Positions 33,318 through 44,756 of a stretch of DNA of 64,000 bases are shown piece after piece (the stretch's first letter is position 1; each line of letters begins with the position of its first letter). The translations under genes and the position numbers were made by a program. Source of the DNA: Tolypocladium sp. Sup5 PDA-1 (taxonomy: Eukaryota > Ascomycota > Sordariomycetes > Hypocreales > Ophiocordycipitaceae); assembly GCA_000750105.3 (NCBI GenBank), contig JPHH03000010.1, forward strand, positions 620,001-684,000, written 5' to 3'. The notes beneath the pieces were generated by a model. It ran no database searches, was not told the DNA's origin, and saw nothing but the letters and a program-made list of their open reading frames with translations.

Positions 33318-34174
33318 ATGAAGATTCGGCCAGCAACCGTCGACGACGTGCCCGCCGTTGCGCGCCTCGTCTTGGCGGCGCTGTCAGACGAGTCCCCGTG
33401 GAAGTCCTTTTTCCCGTCAAAATGCCAGAATGGCTCCGAGTACGTCGAGTACAGCGAGGCCACCCTGAGGAGCTACCTCGAGCCGGGCAGCTGCGGCAGC
33501 TGGCTCTTCTTGGTGCTGGAGCTCTCCGAGGTCGAGAGCAGTACTCACTCTGGGCCGCTCATCGTCTCGGCTGCCGTGTTTGACACCTCGGCTGCCAATT
33601 CGCGCGCGTCGACACCAAGGAACAGCACTGACAGACTGCATGACAACAGTAAGTCGAGTTGAGGCTTCCCAGCTGCACTGCCTTTCACCCGATGCGGTGG
33701 TGTTGGATAACCAGGGCCGTCTTGCTTACTGGAGGGCACGCAGCCGCGGCAGCCACCGGCAACGCTTCCTATTCGCGAGACGACGAGGTCGCCGCCAAGA
33801 TCCCCGGCAGGCTCGCCGCTCTCAGCGAGGCCAGCCTCGAGGGAAGGGAAAAGCGCTTCGCCAGCTACAGCCCGTGCGTGTATCTGCACATCCTCGCGAC
33901 GCGGCCAGACTACCAGCGGCGCGGCTACGGCAAGGCGCTCACGGCATGCGGGATCGACGTCGCCAGGAAGAGGCGAATGCCCGTCTGCGTCCAGGCCGGC
34001 TCGCGGGGCTACATCCTGTTCTCCGGGCTGGGCTTTTCGGACCTCGGGCCTGTGCTCCTCCCCGCGGACAAGGGCGGCGATGAGCTCGTGCTAAAGGCCC
34101 TGATGCTCGACTCGACCCGGGCGGACCGGCGTGGCTCGCTGGTTGAGTCGCTGTTGCGGTACATCTCACACTGA
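33318..34174 (+). CDS. GNAT N-acetyltransferase
   Basis: Exon 1 is 33318-33648 (donor GTAAGT). Exon 2 begins at 33753 (acceptor GCGGCAG) or at 33744 (GCACGCAG), both in frame, giving 250 or 253 aa. The start MKIRPATVDDVPAVARL is the usual first strand and helix. Motif A reads LATRPDYQRRGYGKALTACG with the acetyl-CoA loop RRGYGK, and motif B is YILFSGLGFSDLG. It is similar in architecture to the GNAT at 25455 but not a recent duplicate. Substrate unknown; no targeting signal is evident. Confidence 0.82.
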
Positions 34175-34456
34175 CCATCTCGCGTCGGCGTCTTGGAGAA
34201 GGGGGTAATTATATTCATGAAAACACACCAAGCTTCAAAGAACACTCATTCAGCGATTGGCGACGTGGTACAACGCGCTCGGAAGTACTCTCCTTTGGGC
34301 CGGCATTGAAGTTCGATATTTGGTTCCGCTTTGTCCAGATTTCTCATTCTCTCAAAAGACCCAAATTTGAGATATAAACTCATGAATAATATGAATCATA
34401 TTGCCTGCTAATGCTTCATATTCCCTACTGCAAACAGTCTGCGGGTAGGCTCACCA

Positions 34457-35671
34457 TCATGGCTGTGCGGCCCCCCTGTAGCTGTCCAAGGCCTCAAGTG
34501 CCCCGTTCTTGCTCTCATGCCCTAGAAGACACTTGAGTATTACATCTTGCTCAGACAGGGGAGCCATGTCGTCCGCTCTCGGCGGGTTGCGATCCAAGTT
34601 GGTCGGGAACGGATAGCCCTCCGTAATGGCCGCGACGAACGCCCTCATCTCGTCGCCAAGCCCATTTTCTTTGTACAGACGCTGCAAATCCTCCCAGCAT
34701 CCCTCTACCAAGGGTCGAGCGTCAATCAACTCCATTGGCTTGCCAAAAGCGCTGCTGATCTGGAGCAGGTTGGCCAAGCGGTTAATGTCCGCAGACTGGT
34801 TCGTCCCGGCGGCATGAAAGAGCGCCGGGTTGAAGAAGAGCCCGTCGCCCTTTTCCAACGACAAGGCGACGTAATTCTCGAGAAAGAACTCCTTGAATTC
34901 GGGCAGCCTGTAGGTCATGTACCCTGCCGAAAAGGTTTGACTAAAGGGCAGCAGACGGGTTGGTCCGCTCTCGACGGGAATGTCGACGTGTGCAACCGCC
35001 CCCTGCAATGTCAAGCACTGGCTAGCAACCTGCATCGCGCGCGGGAACCTGGAGCAACGCTCAGCGGACATGAATCCGAGGTGGTAGTCGCGGTGGCAGA
35101 CTTGAGCCGCCGCGCCGGGCTTGACATTGTTGACCTGAGCCGTGATTCGATAGCCTGGGCCAAGCCAGGCAGAGGATATTAGCCCGAGGTACGGATTTGA
35201 GTAGTACCGCAGGAATGAAGCCGGATCTTCGAGGCCATGTTTGCTAAACGAGTTCCAGATACGGTCATTTGTGCCGGCCCCGGCAAAGTGATCTCCATGC
35301 GTCGTCGCCGTCTGCTTTTCCTTCTGGATAATCTCATGGAAGACGCGGTTGACTCTGTCGATAAGCTCGGTATCGGTATACAAGCCTTTGGTCACAAAGA
35401 CGCCTGGACCATGGAGAAGAACACGATACCATTCGTCTTGCAGAGCGCATGTTTGGTCATGAGTCGTAGTAGGAAATGGCGCGAGATTGTAGATGGGGAC
35501 GTTGTCCTTGATACACGCCGCTAGCGGGTATTGCTCTGATGTAGCTTTCTGGGAGCAAATAGCCGTAAAGGCGCCCAAGGATGGAGATGGCGATAACGAG
35601 AACAGGCGCGTCCCTCCCTGCTCCGAGAGCAGGCCATTTGCAGCCCCAGTGTCGGGGCGCTGTTGGTTCAT
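34457..35671 (-). CDS. Phytanoyl-CoA dioxygenase (PhyH)-like 2-oxoglutarate/Fe(II) enzyme
   Basis: Single exon, 404 aa. The Fe(II) facial triad can be placed: H193 and D195 in CHRDYHLGF and H286 in FFNPALFHAAGTN, with R298 (DINRLA) as the likely 2-oxoglutarate anchor. FVTKGLYTD and RYYSNPYLG fit the PhyH fold. Members hydroxylate aliphatic carbons in lipids or secondary metabolites; several fungal cluster enzymes belong here. No biosynthetic backbone gene lies next to it in this window, so a catabolic role is equally possible. The first 50 residues are less conserved in character, and the true start could be internal. Confidence 0.85.
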   Translation of the reverse strand: MNQQRPDTGAANGLLSEQGGTRLFSLSPSPSLGAFTAICSQKATSEQYPLAACIKDNVPIYNLAPFPTTTHDQTCALQDEWYRVLLHGPGVFVTKGLYTDTELIDRVNRVFHEIIQKEKQTATTHGDHFAGAGTNDRIWNSFSKHGLEDPASFLRYYSNPYLGLISSAWLGPGYRITAQVNNVKPGAAAQVCHRDYHLGFMSAERCSRFPRAMQVASQCLTLQGAVAHVDIPVESGPTRLLPFSQTFSAGYMTYRLPEFKEFFLENYVALSLEKGDGLFFNPALFHAAGTNQSADINRLANLLQISSAFGKPMELIDARPLVEGCWEDLQRLYKENGLGDEMRAFVAAITEGYPFPTNLDRNPPRADDMAPLSEQDVILKCLLGHESKNGALEALDSYRGAAQP

Positions 35672-36484
35672 CTTGGACGATGTGTTGGGGAAACGGAGGT
35701 GGAGGTTCCCCAGGAATTAATCGTGAATCGATTCGCAAGGTCGCGGGGAAGCAGCAGACTCTTGTCCGAGATCGGGTGAAGTATCCCACCAGTAATCTCG
35801 TGGTCGAAGGGTCATACGTGTAGCCAAGGAGAAATGTCCCACATTCTCCACGCGGATGATATAAAGACAATGCCGCTTTTTGAGCCAAGAAGTGGCGATG
35901 ACTTGCGAATTGTTAATTAGCGCTCCTCAGTTAGACAGCATGATCACCTTGATCAGCTCCTCTTGACGCAGTAATCTTTGCTAATACGGATAGCAGAGGG
36001 TGCTTTTTAAAAGTGAATACTTCTACGTGCCACTATGCCCTATCGACTGCACAGAACCCCCTTCCAAATCAGTGGGGTGGCCTCTCTATGTGCAATCGAC
36101 CGCACAGAACCCTCTTCCAAATCATCTCAGGCCTGAATGGTCAAGGCGCACTGCTGCCGGCAGCGCCGCCTGCTAGGACTTCACGAGGAGGGCTATGATA
36201 GCCCCATTTTCACGGCGATACGGACGAACCGGGTACATGCACACCTCGGGCACATAGACGAGCCGCCTGCACACCTATATCCGGCGATGAGCTTGCCGGC
36301 GACCCAAGGCCTCCCCTCCCTGCTCCATATCCGGCCCCGATCCCGGCCCCGATCCCAGCCCCAGCTCCGGCCCGTCCGCAAAGCAACAAGGCAATCACTT
36401 CCACAAGATCTAGACCGTCCAGTACACGGTGCAACACCAAGTCCGCGTTCTGCCATAGTATCGGTCATCATCACCATCCCATCA
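35672..36484. other. Intergenic region with direct repeats and Pro/Arg-type low complexity
   Basis: Holds the PhyH-like promoter, an imperfect direct repeat (36041-36124) and a CCCGATCCCGG-type low-complexity stretch at about 36330-36375. No gene is supported. Confidence 0.5.
36041..36124. repeat. Imperfect 31-bp direct repeat, 53-bp period
   Basis: Copy one at 36041-36071 and copy two at 36094-36124 share 28 of 31 bases (core CGCACAGAACCC / TTCCAAATCA). Similarity weakly extends to the flanks (CTACGTGC / CTATGTGC), so a decayed 53-bp tandem unit is likely. Confidence 0.7.
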
Positions 36485-36672
36485 TCAAAATAAGCGAGTT
36501 TTGATCAGCTCGCGCAGAGCAGCCTCCACACAAGCCCGCATATTGTCCGCGCCGGCGGACGACTCTGTGGCGAGCGCGTTGGCGCCCATGAAGTAGGCGC
36601 TTGGCTTGTCCGGCATCGCAACCGTCCTAGGGGAGATGTGCATCAGACCCGGCGACGGGGTTGGGTGGATTG
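36485..36672 (-). pseudogene. Orphan terminal-exon-like fragment, unknown protein
   Basis: On the minus strand a pyrimidine-rich tract and CTCTTGCAG (acceptor ending at 36673) is followed by an open frame with good codon bias: IHPTPSPGLMHISPRT, then VAMPDKPSAYFMGANALA, and a helix-like end (MRACVEAALRELI) to a TGA at 36485-36487. I cannot find the preceding exons upstream, where the DNA looks non-coding. It may be the surviving last exon of a degraded gene or a small gene starting at MPDKPSAYF. I do not recognise the family. Confidence 0.35.
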
Positions 36673-38045
36673 CTGCAAGAGAGCGGGAAGGGGGAAAGCA
36701 ATCAAGCAGGGTGGGAGACGGAAAGAGAAAATGAATATTGCCAAGGCTTGTCAGGCCTGCGCATATTTTTGAAATGTACATTCAAGATTCAGGGGCTTTA
36801 CTTGCTTCATTGTGTATTGTATCGGAGCATGTTCCATTGTGCTGGATTCTGGCGCATCTTTGGGTATCAATTTAAATAGAGCCGAGATGATTGATGATGC
36901 AGCACTCGTCCTTAGACAAATTCCCAGCCGAAACCCTGTTTTCGAGACTCGTGTGCGGCAGTGTCGCTGCAGAGGGTCGGAAGGTGAGCGTGACATGATG
37001 AGGCACCTTATCCATCAATGCCGTCGCCTCCCCCACTCTCCAGCTGTCATACTCTTCAAGGTGGGGCAATACTCTAGAGAAGGAGCGTCGAGCAACGGCG
37101 AGGTCATGGATCTTTGGTCCTGGACCAGGCGTGGCGAGACTCTCGTCGATGGGCCGGCCGACGCCTCCCCTGAAAGCAACAAGCCTCGCCTTTTCGGACC
37201 GTCACGGCACATACCGCCTTCCTTGCCTGGCCTCGTCTTGGCCATCCTCCACGACTCGAGGCTCGAGATGTAGATGCGACCGGGTTATATATATTACTTT
37301 ATTACTATTCTGTTGTATTAATTTTAATAAAAACAATCTCCGAGTCCGAGAACGCTCGATTACGAATTGCGCCTGAATGCGAATAGTACGACCGAAACCG
37401 ATACGATCACGAGAATCAGCAAGCCCGATTACCCTTCCTTCGCATCGCGAGGATAGGGGGACCAAGTAGTAGTGGGCGTAGTAGTTGCGGAGGCGGCCTA
37501 AAGGGGAAAATCTCACCTTCCTCGCGACCGGCCCGACTAACGCGTCTACCTAGAGACTAACCCTATAGGCTCTTAATAGTATACTAAGATTAAGAATAAG
37601 TTTAATAAAAGATGTTAATAATCTTTATTATTTCTTTAATAAGGTAGATAAATAAGTCTAAAATATATTTAAATATATAATAAGTAATGTAAGGGAGGGC
37701 GGAATCCGTACCTTAGTACGAAAACGGCCTCTAAGTATACGTGCCGAGTAAGGTTTAGTTCTACCGTTTATAGTTCCGTCTTTATATCCGTTACTTTAGG
37801 AACCTAGCAAAATTATACATTATACATATTCTTAGTAGGTCAGTCATGTGACCGATCGAAGCCGGCGCTAACACTGAGCTAAGCCTGAGCAAGAGCGGCG
37901 ACGACACGAACCTAACTTGCTCAACGCTACACGCCCTCGACAAACGCATCACCGTGTTCTATTCGACTGAGCTCAGAAAAGTCCGCGATGCACTGAATCA
38001 ACTGAGCAAATATTAGCAAATACATATTGTGAACCCATTCCCTGT
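36673..38045. other. Gene-poor region with an AT-rich, RIP-like island
   Basis: No gene is supported. The core, about 37270-37830, is markedly richer in A, T and TpA than the rest of the window (runs such as TTATATATATTAC and AAATATATTTAAATATATAA). This is the pattern expected of repeat DNA altered by repeat-induced point mutation. No intact transposase, LTR or terminal repeat can be read. Confidence 0.55.
37270..37830. repeat. AT-rich island, probable RIP-degraded repeat relic
   Basis: Dense TA dinucleotides and loss of open frames in an otherwise GC-moderate window. The identity of the parent element cannot be read. A plain AT-rich spacer is the alternative. Confidence 0.45.
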
Positions 38046-40335
38046 CTAATGATCAAAGCGGAAATCTAGCCTCTTGTTTCCCTCATCAGATGTCGTAGAC
38101 AGATAGTCCAGCCTCTGCTCCTCCGTCATGCCGGTCCACTTTCGGTCTCGTTGCTTGTTTCGGAACACGTAATAGACTTTAACAAGGCCGTAAATCGCAA
38201 AATTCATGCACAGAATAGCGAGCAACTGCCGGTTTCCTCGGACATAGCGTGGTTTATCGTCTATAGTAAGCGGTGTGAGTACATGTGTTTCATGCCCGGA
38301 ATGATGATTGGCGGAACGGGGGCTTACCATCGCGGTAAATGTTGGACGATATAATAGCTCCGGCCTGTACAAACATGTTGTAGCACGCGGCGGAGACGGT
38401 GCGTGATCTGACGGCATTGGAGTTGCGCGAGTTCCAAGCAACCTGGATCGGATGGGCTGCGACGAGTTAGCTCATGTTCCGTCTGTTCTTGACGTTTTCT
38501 TGACGTTGAATAATGCCAACATACCGTTAGGATAACCCAGCAATAGGGTAATCACTGTCCAGATGACCCATTTGTTCGTGGTTGCGGTATTCACCACGTT
38601 CATATAGATCAAGAACGGGAATGCCCAAATCTGGCCCAACAGCGCGACGAGGGTGAGCTCGCCGACTATCTCGGACAGATATGTAAGACCAAGCATTGTA
38701 ATTACTAGATGCAGCGCGTCAGTTTCAGCCGCCACCAAGAAGCCTCAAGCCACTCACTGTGTATCACGGTGTTCGGGATGGCAAGCAGATTCGTCTGAAA
38801 GGTGTCAAAGCCCAGCCCCTTGAGGGTCAACGTGAGGTACTGTTGCGGCGGCGTCATTGGAATTTGGAAGACCAATCCCAGGACGTAGAGCGGCCTAAGA
38901 AATTGCAGTCAGCACGCCGTATCTCTACTGTCACATGCGCAGCGGGAACGGGCGGATATCTCACCATAGGTCATAGTCTTTCAAGCTCTGCCACAGCAGT
39001 TTGGGCGTGACTGGCTCGCGGTTGTGCATTGAGCTTTTACTCGGGTCCTCGCGCAAGACGCGATTGACGATGATCTTTTGCTCCCTATATCTTGTAAGCA
39101 CGGTCAAAGGTCAGTACGTCGATTCATGATTTACTTCTCTGTGAACCAGCCTTTTTTGCCTCTAAACCAACTTGCGGTCTGGCACGGTCCAGCTGGCATG
39201 AGCAGCCACGAGAGAGAGCCAATAAGCAAAGTCAAAACACCCTGGAACGATGTCAGCGTTTGATGGATTGTAAGGACGCGTTCCACATACTTCAATCAGG
39301 AAGAGCCAGCGCCATCCGGCCTGACCCTCAACGCCCCTCATGTGCAAGAGTCCGTAGGCCAACAGTGCCGACAGGATGTCTGCGATGCTCATCGCCGTCC
39401 AGAAGAAGCCCAGTCTAATAGAGAGCTCGCCGTGCTTGTAGAAGTACGAGAGGTATAAAATAATCTGACGTCGTTTCACACAGGGTTAGCTGATGGCATC
39501 ATGACCGCCCTTGAACAGACACTTACGTCTGGTATGAATCCTCCCTGCAAGATGCCTAGGAGGGCCCGAGTTATCAGGAAAGACTGTCTGCCGGAGAGCC
39601 AGAACTGGCTGCCGGCCACTAGGCTCCATAGGCTGATCTGCATTGGGATCCAGCGGTCGGGGCCCATCCATTTCGAGACCAGCTGTGAAGGCAGCTCGGC
39701 GAGGAGGAAGCTCAGTTTGAATACCGTGTTGCCCAGGTTGTAGTCTGACACACAGTTAGCCCATGTATCCTGCAATGCCTGGCCTTGTATAGTGGCATGC
39801 GCTAAGCTCATCATAAGCATACCATTTGTGTTCATCTTAAGGTCGGGGAGAAAGTTGTCTGTCAGAGCCTGCGAGATGTTTGCCCTGTCCAGCTCGAGGG
39901 CCATGAACATGATGCACGCCCAGACCATGATGTACAGATCGACCTTGCGCACCAGGCGAAACTCTTCTCTCCAGGTCCATCTGAACAGCGGATCAAACCG
40001 GTGCGTATTCTCCCTGTATCCTGAGTCAGAATACATACGGCATTGCACGTGGCCTTGGGATTCCTTACCAGTCCTCCCTTGGGTGATACTTCTCAGCCGA
40101 AAGCGGATCATCGAAGACACTGGGCTGTGGCCGGAATAAGCTTGGGTTATGCCATCAGTCTTGTCAGACACACCTGAGTAGCAACACCATCTTTGTCAAC
40201 GAACGGCGACGACTTGAACAAAGATCGTTTCTCCTCCACAGGCACCCCCAGCGGGGGGATGTTGCTGTTCAGCGAGGTGGTCGAGACAGACGACGGCCCC
40301 TTGCTGTCGATATCTCGGCTAAAAACCGTTGCCAT
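38046..40335 (-). CDS. MFS anion permease, allantoate/Dal5 (ACS) family
   Basis: Eleven exons (40174-40335, 40069-40124, 39823-40013, 39527-39744, 39291-39464, 39135-39241, 38965-39084, 38758-38894, 38525-38704, 38328-38456, 38046-38260) join with consistent phases to 562 aa. Family marks: RFDPLFRWTWREE before TM1, DRANISQALTDNFL, LWSLVAGSQFWL, the stretch GWRWLFLIEGVLTLLIG split by an intron, WFTEKEQKIIVNRVLRED after TM6, and CYNMFVQAGAII. Members import organic anions (allantoate, nicotinate, pantothenate, sulfonates). It is divergent from the TauD-like dioxygenase across 1.5 kb. The same pairing of a Dal5-like permease with a JLP1-type dioxygenase suggests sulfonate uptake. Confidence 0.88.
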
Positions 40336-41810
40336 GGTGGAAGCACGTCCGACTGTCGTAAGCAAGTAATGTGAAGTGTCTTGTTTCCACCTGCAGTCAG
40401 GTGTGACCAGCTCGATGCAACTCTTGCGGATACAAGGTCGATCCGGTCAGCTCTTTAAATCTGCAATGGTACTTGGCGGGTATAAATGGGTTGCACCGGA
40501 GCTTTATCCGTTCTATGAAGGTGGCCAAAGACTCTGCGGCGAATGCAACCAAAGCCCACGCCTCTATAGAGTTGCAAGTATGGCATCATCAATGCTGCAT
40601 GGGTCCGCCTTGATCCATGGTTCAGCAGCAGTGAGGCGATAATGCAAGTTTGGCTTGAGATGAGCAAGCTTTTACAAAACGATAGTGCTTCATGACCTAC
40701 AAGCCAGTGCCGAGGACTGGCTCGCGTGTAATAGAGCTTGATAAAACTTGGGCTCCTACATCGGATCCATGCAGCTCTGTCTTTTAGGCTATAGCAGCCT
40801 CATACCAGGTTCTGTATGTTTACGGATTAGACTGCCACTCTTTCTGTAATTCGTTTGATGTAAGTGGTCAAAATGCTCGACATTGAGACGTAAATCACGT
40901 CAGCACGGGTACGATAATGAAGGCGCTTAGATCAACTCGGCAAGGATTGTACAGGGTGGATGAATCCAAAGACCGTCGCACAGCCACGATACGGCTACAA
41001 GAGTTGCTCTCAATACTGCGTCGAGACGATTATTGTATGCTCCGTGATATTGCGTGATGTTATCGGCGGGTGATACCAGGTGAGCCCCTGTCCATCTCCC
41101 CCGCCCTCACATCTTCACAACCCATTCCCGCTCGCGATATCCACGCCCAGAAGGCGTGATGCACTCCCTGCAGCCGTTGCATATTCTTAGGACCGTTATA
41201 TCCGCCCTACGAACCTTCCTTATGCAAGTCGGATTAACGTTGACAGTGGGGCCTCCGGATTGACAGCATGCTTGTGGTGTTTGAAGCGCTCGCCAACCCC
41301 AGATGCGCGCCGTCACCTCACTCCCACATCGGAGCACGACTTGGCGCTATTGGCCAGTTTTCTGGTCCTCACATTCAGACAAGAACATTGAAAAGTTGGT
41401 TTCGTCGAATTACGCGCATCCCGACTGGCTGGCAACAACAGACGGCCGATGCGATGCGATGAGCGGGATGTCGAGGTGGGCTGGATGGCGTGATCGCCCG
41501 CGTACGTCACACAATGAATGCTTACCAACTGCCGCGTAGGCTGCATCTACACAACACCATGAATGAATACGCGAGAATCGGTTGCGATGAGCTGCACGAC
41601 TGAGTCCATTTTCAAGAAGTTGGTGTAGAGATCATATGACAGATATTAAAGCCATCGGGCCGGCCTCGGCGAACAGCATCACATCCAACGTGTATATAAC
41701 ATGCAAAGGTTTCTAGGTAGCCGTATACATCTTCAGATCTATCAATCCAGTTGAGGAGCACTTCAGCCAGGCAACCAATTATCAAACGGTGACTTCTTCT
41801 TATTACCATC
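40336..41810. promoter_or_regulatory. Divergent intergenic region of the anion permease and dioxygenase
   Basis: 1.5 kb with no supported gene. A clear TATA box for the dioxygenase lies at 41693-41699. A second TATAAAT (40481-40487, plus strand) has no close downstream gene. Confidence 0.45.
41693..41699 (+). promoter_or_regulatory. TATA box of the TauD-like dioxygenase gene
   Basis: TATATAA sits about 112 bp upstream of the ATG at 41811 on the coding strand. Confidence 0.5.
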
Positions 41811-43144
41811 ATGGCACCCGCAGTCGTTGACCCGACCCCGGCAACCGCCTTCCCGGTGGTCACCAAGGGACATACCGCCCAGAAGCCTATTAAGGCTGCT
41901 GGAGCCTTGGACAAGTTTGAGGCCTTCGACGTTACTCCCATTATTGGCCGAGAGTTTCCCAGTGCCAACCTGGTCGACTGGCTGAACGCGCCCAACTCGG
42001 ACGAGTTGCTGCGCGACCTCGCCGTTACCAGTAAGTTCAACTGATGCACGAACACAATTCCATCATTCTCTGACAGCTTCCTTCTTCCAGTCTCGGAGCG
42101 AGGCGTCGTCTTCTTCCGCGCCCAGGATAATCTCACCAACGAGCTCCAGAAGGAACTCATCCTGCGCCTCGGCAAGCTCACCGGCCGCCCGGCGACCTCC
42201 GGCCTGCACATCCACCCCATCCTCAACTCGGAGCGGGAGCTCGGCGGCAGCGACCCCGAGATCAGCACCATCAGCTCCGTGCAGCATGACAAGTTCTACA
42301 AGAGCACCAAGCCGGACGAGCTGAGCCCCAAGAAGCAGAAGACGGCGCAGTGGCACAGCGACATTGCCTTTGAGCCGGTGCCCGCCGACTACACGTCGCT
42401 GCGGCTGGTCCAGCTTCCCAAGACCGGTGGCGGTAAGTCTCATTTCCCATTGACTATTCTTGATACTTTTATCTTTTCCATATTGGATGCTTCCTCTTTG
42501 GGTGTGAGGACTAACACATCTGTACAGACACCCTCTGGGCCTCTGGATACGAGCTCTACGACCGCCTCAGCGAGCCATTCCAAAAGTTCCTCGAGTCTCT
42601 CACCGCGACTTTTGCCCAGCCCCGGTTCAACGAGATCGCCGAGACCGCGGGCTTCCAGCTCTACGACAAGCCGCGCGGCGCCCCCGAGAACGTCGGCCGC
42701 GAGCTGAAGGCCGTGCACCCCGTCGTGCGCACCAACCCCGTCACCGGCTGGAAGAGCATCTTCCCCGTCGGCGGCCACGTGCGGCACATCAACGGCTTGG
42801 CGGAAGAGGAGAGCAAGAAGCTTCTTGACTGGTTCCTCGACCTGGTGTACCATAACCACGACCTGCAGGTCCGGCTCAAGTGGAAGAACCCCAACGATAT
42901 CGGTACGTTCAAGTTGACGTTGCTATTATGGACGGCGCGTGAAGTAGCTTGCTGACTGAGGACCACAGCCATCTGGGACAACCGCAGCGTCTTCCATACT
43001 GCCACTTTTGACTACACCGGCCTGGGCGAGAGGTTCGGCAACAGGGCCGTTGGCCTGGGCGAGCGGCCGTACCTTGACCCCAACAGCACTTCGCGGCGGA
43101 CAGCCTTGGGTCTGGAGCCGCAAACACAAGATGCCGGTGCCTAA
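41811..43144 (+). CDS. TauD/TfdA (JLP1-type) 2-oxoglutarate-dependent dioxygenase
   Basis: Exons 41811-42030, 42091-42432, 42528-42902 and 42969-43144, all joined in phase 1, give 370 aa. The Fe(II) triad is visible as H162 and D164 in QWHSDIAFE and H322 in VFHTATFDY, with R334 or R338 (ERFGNRAVG) as the 2-oxoglutarate-binding Arg. GVVFFRAQDNLT and PVGGHVRHINGL are typical of fungal sulfonate/alpha-ketoglutarate dioxygenases. The reaction would oxidise a sulfonate such as taurine or isethionate, releasing sulfite for sulfur supply. Other TauD members act on 2,4-D-like ethers or alkyl sulfates, so the substrate is inference. It is flanked by two permeases. Confidence 0.9.
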
Positions 43145-43233
43145 AGCAACGAACCCCGCTGAAGGCTATCTTCGTGAGAACATGAGATTAAATAGGAACA
43201 AGTCCGAATAAAGTAATCGTTGAGCGCATCACA

Positions 43234-44756
43234 TCACATCCATCCAAGCCTCCGCCACAAGAACGTGATGCCGCTGAAGGCAGCCGTCGCCCCCGTAAAC
43301 GCAATCAGCGGCCCATATCCCGTCCCATAGCCACCAATGACCTTTCCCTGCCACGGCATACCCTTGATGAGCACCTGGCTCAGCGGCCCAGAGACGACAC
43401 TGCCGATGCCCCTGCCGGTAGACAGGACCCCAATCACCATGGTCGGGTCAAAGGTGGCTCCTCCCGCGTTCCGCCCGCTCCGTCCCGGGGGCACCGGCTC
43501 CGACGTGATCTGCTGCATGATGCCTGTCCACGCCGACGTGTACGACCCTGCAAACATGCCATACACGATGCAGAAGATGAACAGCACCGGCAAAGTCGTC
43601 GCGAAGCCCCATAGCAGGAACGTCCCGAGCGCCGTGCCGATGGCGGAGATCAGGAGGCACGTCGTGACGTGGAAGTGGTCGGTCAGCGACCCCATGGCAG
43701 CGCAGCCGAAGACGGCCGCGACGTTGACGAGCAGAATGGTGAGCGCCGACGCGAACGGGCTGGCGCCCAGAGCGGTCGCGTAGGTCGGTAGGTAAATGCC
43801 CGGGAGGAAGAACCCGAGCGCCTGGCAGATGTTTGCGGCCTGGTGCAAGAGGAACGTGCGTCTGAAGGCGAAGCCCAACTTGAACGGCTTGATGTGAGTA
43901 GTGGCCGTGGGTGGCAGCCGGGGCTTGATGAAGTAGGCCAACGGCATCGTCAGGATCAGGAGCGCCACAGCCCATATGCGGAGGGTCGTGCGGAAGCCCC
44001 AGCGGCCAAGGAAGTACTCAAGCAGCAGCGGGAGCACAAAGCCCGCGAGGCCCGTCCCCGACCACATGATGCCATACGCGAGCCCCTTGCGCTTGACGAA
44101 CCACTCGTCCAGATACAAGAGGCATGGGCAGTACGAGATGGAGCCGCCGATGGCGTAGAGTACGCCCTGCGTGACGATGAGGTGCGTTGTCGTCTGGGAG
44201 AAGGAGCTCGCTGCCAGAGAGATGCACATGACGAGCAGTCCGATGATGGGCGACCACCTGCTGAACCGGGGATGGAGGCGCTGGATGCCCATCACGAGGG
44301 GGATGTCCAGATACATGATACCCTGTCACCGAGGTGAGCTAAAGATACACCTAGGCTTGATTTCCGAGAGGCTTACCATGGCGCAGGTTCCGATGATGGG
44401 AATCTGCGACGATCCGGCAAACGGCTCATGAGTGCTGTAGTATTGTTGGAAGACGCCGAAAGAAAACGGAAACCCTGCAGAGTTGTTGTCAGCGTCCATG
44501 TCCAAGACGGGAGGACTCGAGAGAACCGAGGGCACATCAAGCACGTACCCCAAGTCAACGCCTCTACAAAGAAGCAAGCAACCAAAAAGAACCACGCATG
44601 CTTCCCACGATCCACAGGCGGAAGCGAGAACTCGTGTCTGCTGGTCAATATCTCGTCCGACGAGTCCTCCACGAAAGGCGTGTCCGCAGTCCCAGGCGTC
44701 GACACTTGAGGCGTCGACGCCTGGCAGTCACGAAGTTCAATCGACGACCGCGACAT
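43234..44756 (-). CDS. MFS monocarboxylate-type transporter (MCT/Mch family)
   Basis: Exons 44549-44756, 44377-44474 and 43234-44322 give 464 aa. The acidic, Ser/Thr-rich cytosolic N-terminus leads to KHAWFFLVACFFVEALTWGFPFSFGVFQQYY, the classic TM1 of the monocarboxylate porter family (D/G-xx-W-xx-V-type), here split by an intron. YLDEWFVKRKGLAYGIMWSGTGL is the TM4-5 signature of fungal MCT homologues. The family carries monocarboxylates or other small molecules; several fungal members have no confirmed substrate. Its stop codon lies 89 bp from that of the TauD-like enzyme (convergent), so antisense overlap of the 3' UTRs is possible. Confidence 0.88.

Noticed and set aside
35672..38045. Intact transposon or mating-type-like locus in the gene desert
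   Set aside because: No transposase, reverse transcriptase, terminal repeats, HMG box or alpha-box sequence can be read; only AT-rich decay and short repeats.
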